Of a DNA stretch of 64,000 bases, positions 59,295-64,000 are shown one piece after another; the stretch's first letter is position 1; each line of letters begins with the position of its first letter. The position numbers and the translations under genes were made by a program. The DNA is from Apostichopus japonicus (taxonomy: Eukaryota > Echinodermata > Holothuroidea > Aspidochirotida > Stichopodidae): contig NC_092574.1 in the NCBI RefSeq assembly GCF_037975245.1, forward strand, positions 9,521,713-9,585,712, in the 5' to 3' direction. The notes beneath the pieces were generated by a model, which saw nothing but the letters and a program-made list of their open reading frames with translations, searched no databases and was not told the origin of the DNA.

Positions 59295-62200
59295 TTAGGA
59301 TGATAAATTTAACTTTTTCGTCAGCTCTTGTCTCATCAGGTATTTCTGTATCTTGAGAGTGACTGTCATTGGATATTCCTCCACAAACTCAATGTAACGT
59401 GGAATCTTGAAGTGAGCAATCTGTTAAAATTAAAACAAACAACAAAAAGAGGACGTATAAAGGAAAAGAAAATTTGGAGAAAACTGATTATTGATGGAAT
59501 ATTTTATAATGATGTCTAAAAACTATGACATAATATGGTTACACCTTGATTGACTGACAGCCCATCCACTTGTAAAGTTGCATAATGAGTATAGGTTTTG
59601 ACAGAACAGTCAAACTGTCATTGGAATGTGCAGTTAACTAATCCTTATTAAGGGAGGAGTAAGTGGAGAGGAGGGGGGGGGGGGGAGGGAGGATGTTTCT
59701 ATGCATGAAAGGTGCTGTTACAGTTTTTTTTTTTTTTAATGTGTTGGGGTAAACTTTTCATTGAGATGAGCAATATTTGAAAACATCCATCAAAACCAAT
59801 GAATTTCTAAATGCAACATTATTATAAATAATTCTGTTTAAATATGTTTTACATGAATTGAATGAATTCTTGCAAGTCCACTTGCCTACATTTTATGAGT
59901 AAGATTAATTTGAATAATTAAGGAGACATTTTGAACCTATCACCGTTTATTTTGAAGAAGTATTGAAAAATATGAAACAGCATTTGTGGGTGACAAAAAA
60001 AAAGGCAAACACAACATTTTCTGAATGTATGATCTATCTTGGAAAAGAAATATATAAATAAAATAGAATAAGAAATTAGAATATAACAATGCATGGAGCA
60101 CTTACTTGGCCTTTACAGAAGTCTTTGATTTCTTCAGGGGTCACCCTTTCTCCTGCCTTAACTTTGATGCAGGCACAGACTTCCTCTCCCATCCGCTTAT
60201 CAGGTAGACCGATCACCTACAAGTAAAAAACATCATAATATGAATAAAACGAATCAAATGTTAAAGTTAAAACAATGATTTTTCTGATTAAAACCAAAGA
60301 AATACTTAACGTAAGGGGTGGAGATATGATAACCAACTTACCACCATCCGCCCCCCCCCCCCGCCCACCATTTTTATTCAAACAACTATTTACCTAACAT
60401 TTGAACTATCAGGAGGTATGTATACTTTATGTCCTACTACTCTGATACTTTCATGAGAATATGACAAGAAGCTTTATGGTCTTACTTCTATATTGGTTTG
60501 AAAGCACTAGACTCAGAAAGTCACCAGAAAACTACAAATAACTTGATTTTTGACATATTTCTAAAGCAAAGAACAATAAGGAGCCGAAAAAATGATTGCA
60601 TAATTTAAGTAATAAATCTGTTTCTAAAATTTTCAGAAAGGTAAGCCACACAAGCCACATGTAAAATTGAAAGAAAAAGGGGTATTATAGTTTTTCAATA
60701 TTTTCAGCGGTTGTTTCACCTGTACATCTTCAATTTTGTGATGTTTGTACAAGAATTGTTCAATTTCTGTCGGGTAGACATTCTCTCCTCCTCTGATGAT
60801 CAAGTCCTTTATCCTTCCTACAATTCTACAGTAGCCATTCTCGTCCATCCTCGCCAAATCTCTGAAAGATATAACCAAGCGATCGATGAGTACCTCTTAT
60901 ATTCATAAGTCATTTATTAGCTTTGGGTTGCTTATGATAAGTATAGTTCTCCATTGTATAATTTGGTCTTCTATTTCTCTCTACACTTTTCTTTTTTTAG
61001 TAATATAAATTATATTTAACAAATCACAAACTTGATGGTATGCTTTCCCTTTCTTAAAGAGTCTAATGGTACACAATAGTGCAGGGGTTGGGGTGGGGTG
61101 GGGTGGGGGGTTACAAGCTCTCCCTTTCAACCTCACATAACTTCAAAAGTTGTTATTTGCATAATTTGCACCATTTCACATCTCAAGTTTTAATTTGTCA
61201 GTGCAACGACTCCCCTGCCCCTCCTACATATGGTATGCTTCCACAAACCCAGGCAACACCTACTCCTTTATGAAATCCTGGCTCCGCCCCTGAACAGCTA
61301 CAGTATTACCATCGATATTGAGAGTATTGTACACTTCTGACCTGCTTTAATACTGCTCTCTCTCTCCCCCCCCCCTCCTTTGTTTTTTACAACAACATTC
61401 ACTTACCCTGAGTGAAACCATCCTTCTTCATCAATGGCTTCTCTAGTTTTGGCATCATCGTTCCAATATCCTCTCATGACACAGTAGCCACTGATGCAGA
61501 GTTCTCCGGGGGTATTCACCGGTACGATGTTGCCTTCCATGGGGTCGATGACTTTCAACTGGAGGTACGAGCAGAGTTCGAGCATGCTTGAAAACGGTAC
61601 TCGAAAAACAATATATATGCAAATTACTTGAAATGGAAAGAACCTGAGCCAGAAAACAGAATGACCAAAAAAGAAAATCCCAATCATAGTGAACCCCTTT
61701 AGGCCCGGTGTTTTTTGCAAGTCAAAAATTTACCCATCAGGGTGACTTTTTCACTTCTGGGGAAAAAAAAAAATTAGTGTGCTCCACGAAATGGAAGAGT
61801 TGATTGGTTCACACCTTAGCTCTTTAGTAAATCCACATCAGGAAAAAATTCTTCCGTAGTCTGTGGGATTTTTTTCAGATGTTAGCAACTTTATCAACAG
61901 TTTCAGAGGTTGCCAACGGACGGGTAAAGAGGATGGGGAGTCGGGGCAAGGGATGGGGAGAGAGATAGGGGAGAGCAAAGAGGTATGCGGGCATTTCTGG
62001 TGAATTAAAAATTATTACATATACTTGTTATACTCTTAATATCCTACCATCAAATTTGCCTTGAAACTTATTCAAATATGTTCAGAAAAGTAATTGCTCA
62101 GATATAACTTTACATCACATGATATATGTGACCAATCAGAGATATTACTTCCTCTCATGTCAAACTCACCTGCACATGATCGAGAGCCTTTCCGACAGTG

Positions 62201-63396
62201 CTGGTAGTAAGTTCAACTGGATCACCTAGGCAGGTAAGATTGGTTACGGGACTGGTCTCTGTCAGTCCATAGGCTATCTGTACATTATAAGATTACATAC
62301 AACTTGGATTAAAGGGTGTGGTGAAGACTTGCGCAAAAATAAACGTCTAATGTCGGTAATTTTGACCTAGTTTCGAATGAGGTGTAACAGAAGAGTTAAA
62401 CACCACCATCGATCCCAGAAAATAAATACACACACAGCTTGCTACCGCCGGTAATTAGACACTAGTGTACAGTCAGTACATACAGCTGCGATCAATACCC
62501 ACAGCACAGTATACAAACAATACAGCGATGGACATCTCAGGTCCAGCTAAAGATAACAATTAAGGTATCACGTTTCATTACTGTCTGCATTTTGTAGCGA
62601 CACGAACAAAATGTCACTTGCAAGCAACAGAAAGTTAACTTTTTCAGATGGCCGCATGCGGTTTGGGGCGAGTCTTCAATGCCTTTAATGTTGAAGAACA
62701 CCAAATCATCATCAGTTATCTCGTCAACTTCATCTGTGTGGTAGATGTATCACCACTGATGCAGAAATCTCTCCAAACAGCTAAGAAATTTGATGTGCCA
62801 GTCGGGAGATATCGCAGATTTACTGTCTCACCAAGTGGTTCCATTTGATCAATAAAGTGATACTACCCAACCTGCACTTGCCATGAAATCCACTTACAAT
62901 TTCACGGACTAAACTGGCAAATTGTGTACACCTTTTCCAATACTGCAAACCGATACAACCAATGCTAAAAAAATAGTTCAAAGCACATATCAATTTTATC
63001 CATCTTCTATGAAATTGTTATAAGCCTAGACTAGACTGTGGTGAATAAATAACAGTTATTCCTAAACATCCTTTTCAAAGTATTGTCTGACAAATACTTC
63101 CCATACACTCAGGACAGTTTATTCTGTGCTCATGAATATAAATTCCCCGTATGGTCAAAAACCTTGTCTTACACACTACTAAAACCCACCGACCAATCCC
63201 CAGGCTGAAGTTGTAATATAAACTTACCATAACATCATGCATATTCATTTTTGAGATACACTGCTTCATAATTTCAACTGGACAAGGCGACCCTGCCATG
63301 ATGCCAGTCGAGAGGGAGCTGACGTCGTAGTTTTTGAAGTTTGCATGGTTCAGCATATCTATGAACATTGTGGGTGTGCCATACAGGGATGTGCAT
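59295..63396 (-). CDS. ACSF2: Acyl-CoA synthetase family member 2 (ACSF2), last six exons, partial
   Basis: Minus-strand exons 63396-63228, 62277-62170, 61558-61407, 60861-60720, 60216-60106 and 59420-59295 join in phase. They read [20 protein letters not shown], then [17 protein letters not shown] [14 protein letters not shown], the ATP/AMP motif [75 protein letters not shown] and the C-terminal [20 protein letters not shown]. These are the adenylation core and C-terminal lid of medium-chain acyl-CoA synthetases of the ACSF2 type, which activate fatty acids to acyl-CoA in mitochondria. The first exon starts mid-codon after an acceptor; the N-terminal half lies beyond 64000. The lid motif reads TLKIQK where family members have SGKIQK or TGKIQK; the lysine is kept. 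Stop TAA at 59297-59295. Confidence 0.92.
61084..61294. mobile_element. Possible hAT-like MITE in ACSF2 intron
   Basis: The segment is bounded by CAGGGGTTGGGG on the left and CTGGCTCCGCCCCTG on the right. Inverted, the right end reads CAGGGGCGGAGCCAG, a common hAT terminus. Only the first six bases match between the two ends and no 8-bp flanking repeat is visible, so this is tentative. Confidence 0.3.
62278..63227. other. ACSF2 intron with an unassigned open frame
   Basis: The intron holds a plus-strand frame of 66 codons at 62648-62848 ([19 protein letters not shown]). It has no recognised family and no supporting splice or partner exon. It is more likely repeat-derived or chance than a gene. 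Confidence 0.35.
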
Positions 63397-64000
63397 CTGT
63401 GATAGGCGAAACAGCACTGACAAGGTTATATGTCAAATGTATAATGTGAAGATGACATATAGTTAACCATATGATTGAGGTTTGAATGAGCTAAAAGTAT
63501 TTAAGGGTATGACCAAGTGTAATCACATTTAACCTCCCAACTGCAATGAAGTTAAGTTTCATGTACGTATAACACACGTCCCTGTAAGCTAATTTTAGCC
63601 TAAGTTGAACAACTATAACTTTATTCATTCAATGATAATGGTTCATTGCATTTTACTTGGAAAAAGCAGTTTTCTTTTAAGGGTGTGAATGAAATTCAAC
63701 TTCAAAATTGTGAATTCAGAGAGCAGTATGTGAAAATATTAACTACCATATTGCAAAACCGAAGAAGAAAACATCACCCAAGATATACATATGAACTAAT
63801 ACAGGGTTGTGAGAGGTAGTGAAGGGAGGAACTAAAAGAAACTATTATAGCTTAGTGACTACTTGCCACATTCCATATGAGGATATTCAATGGCATTGAA
63901 TGTAAACACTACAAACAAGTTTAAATTAGTCATTGTTTTGACCATTGCTAACAAGATTCTTTCAGGGATGTGCTCAGGAATATTTAGTGCCGGGTGCATT

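Noticed and set aside
62648..62848. Separate small gene in the ACSF2 intron
   Set aside because: 66 codons, no recognised domain and no splice partners; chance or repeat origin is simpler.

Overview
This window looks like nuclear DNA of an AT-rich, intron-rich marine invertebrate. The signs are many-exon genes with GT-AG introns, phase-matched LRR exons, a eukaryotic tRNA-Trp, an snRNA-like locus, LINE, MITE and SINE remnants, and long microsatellites. The gene set (an LRR plus multi-membrane receptor, a DEG/ENaC channel and an ACSF2-type synthetase) and the repeat style suggest an echinoderm, perhaps a sea cucumber. The clade is inference; no species is claimed.

Layout. Bases 1-7660 hold a broken copy of a cysteine-rich multicopy family (1845-3797) and scattered repeats. 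Bases 7663-32110 (+) hold the main find: a 26-exon gene whose spliced frame can be followed without a break from signal peptide to stop (3774 coding bases, 1257 residues). It encodes an LRR N-cap, about 21 LRRs spread over 20 phase-2 exons, cysteine-rich ephrin-receptor-like modules, and about ten hydrophobic segments. Its introns carry a 1.2 kb GATA-type microsatellite, a 3.2 kb inverted-terminal-repeat element and a LINE carcass. Bases 32145-37139 are a convergent intergenic spacer with a LINE tail and a degenerate minisatellite. Bases 37140-53120 (-) hold a 12-exon DEG/ENaC channel gene that also closes exactly (1485 bases, 494 residues); its introns hold two hAT-type MITEs with perfect 8-bp target duplications, a foldback hairpin, and a LINE tail split by a TTAA-flanked MITE. 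Bases 53121-59294 carry tRNA-Trp(CCA) and a divergent U2-like snRNA locus. Bases 59295-63396 (-) hold the last six exons of an acyl-CoA synthetase family member 2 gene that continues past the right edge.

The three genes have no evident shared pathway: one is a surface receptor-like protein, one an ion channel, one a mitochondrial acyl-activating enzyme. Exon models were assembled by eye from splice sites, frame continuity and family motifs, without transcript data.
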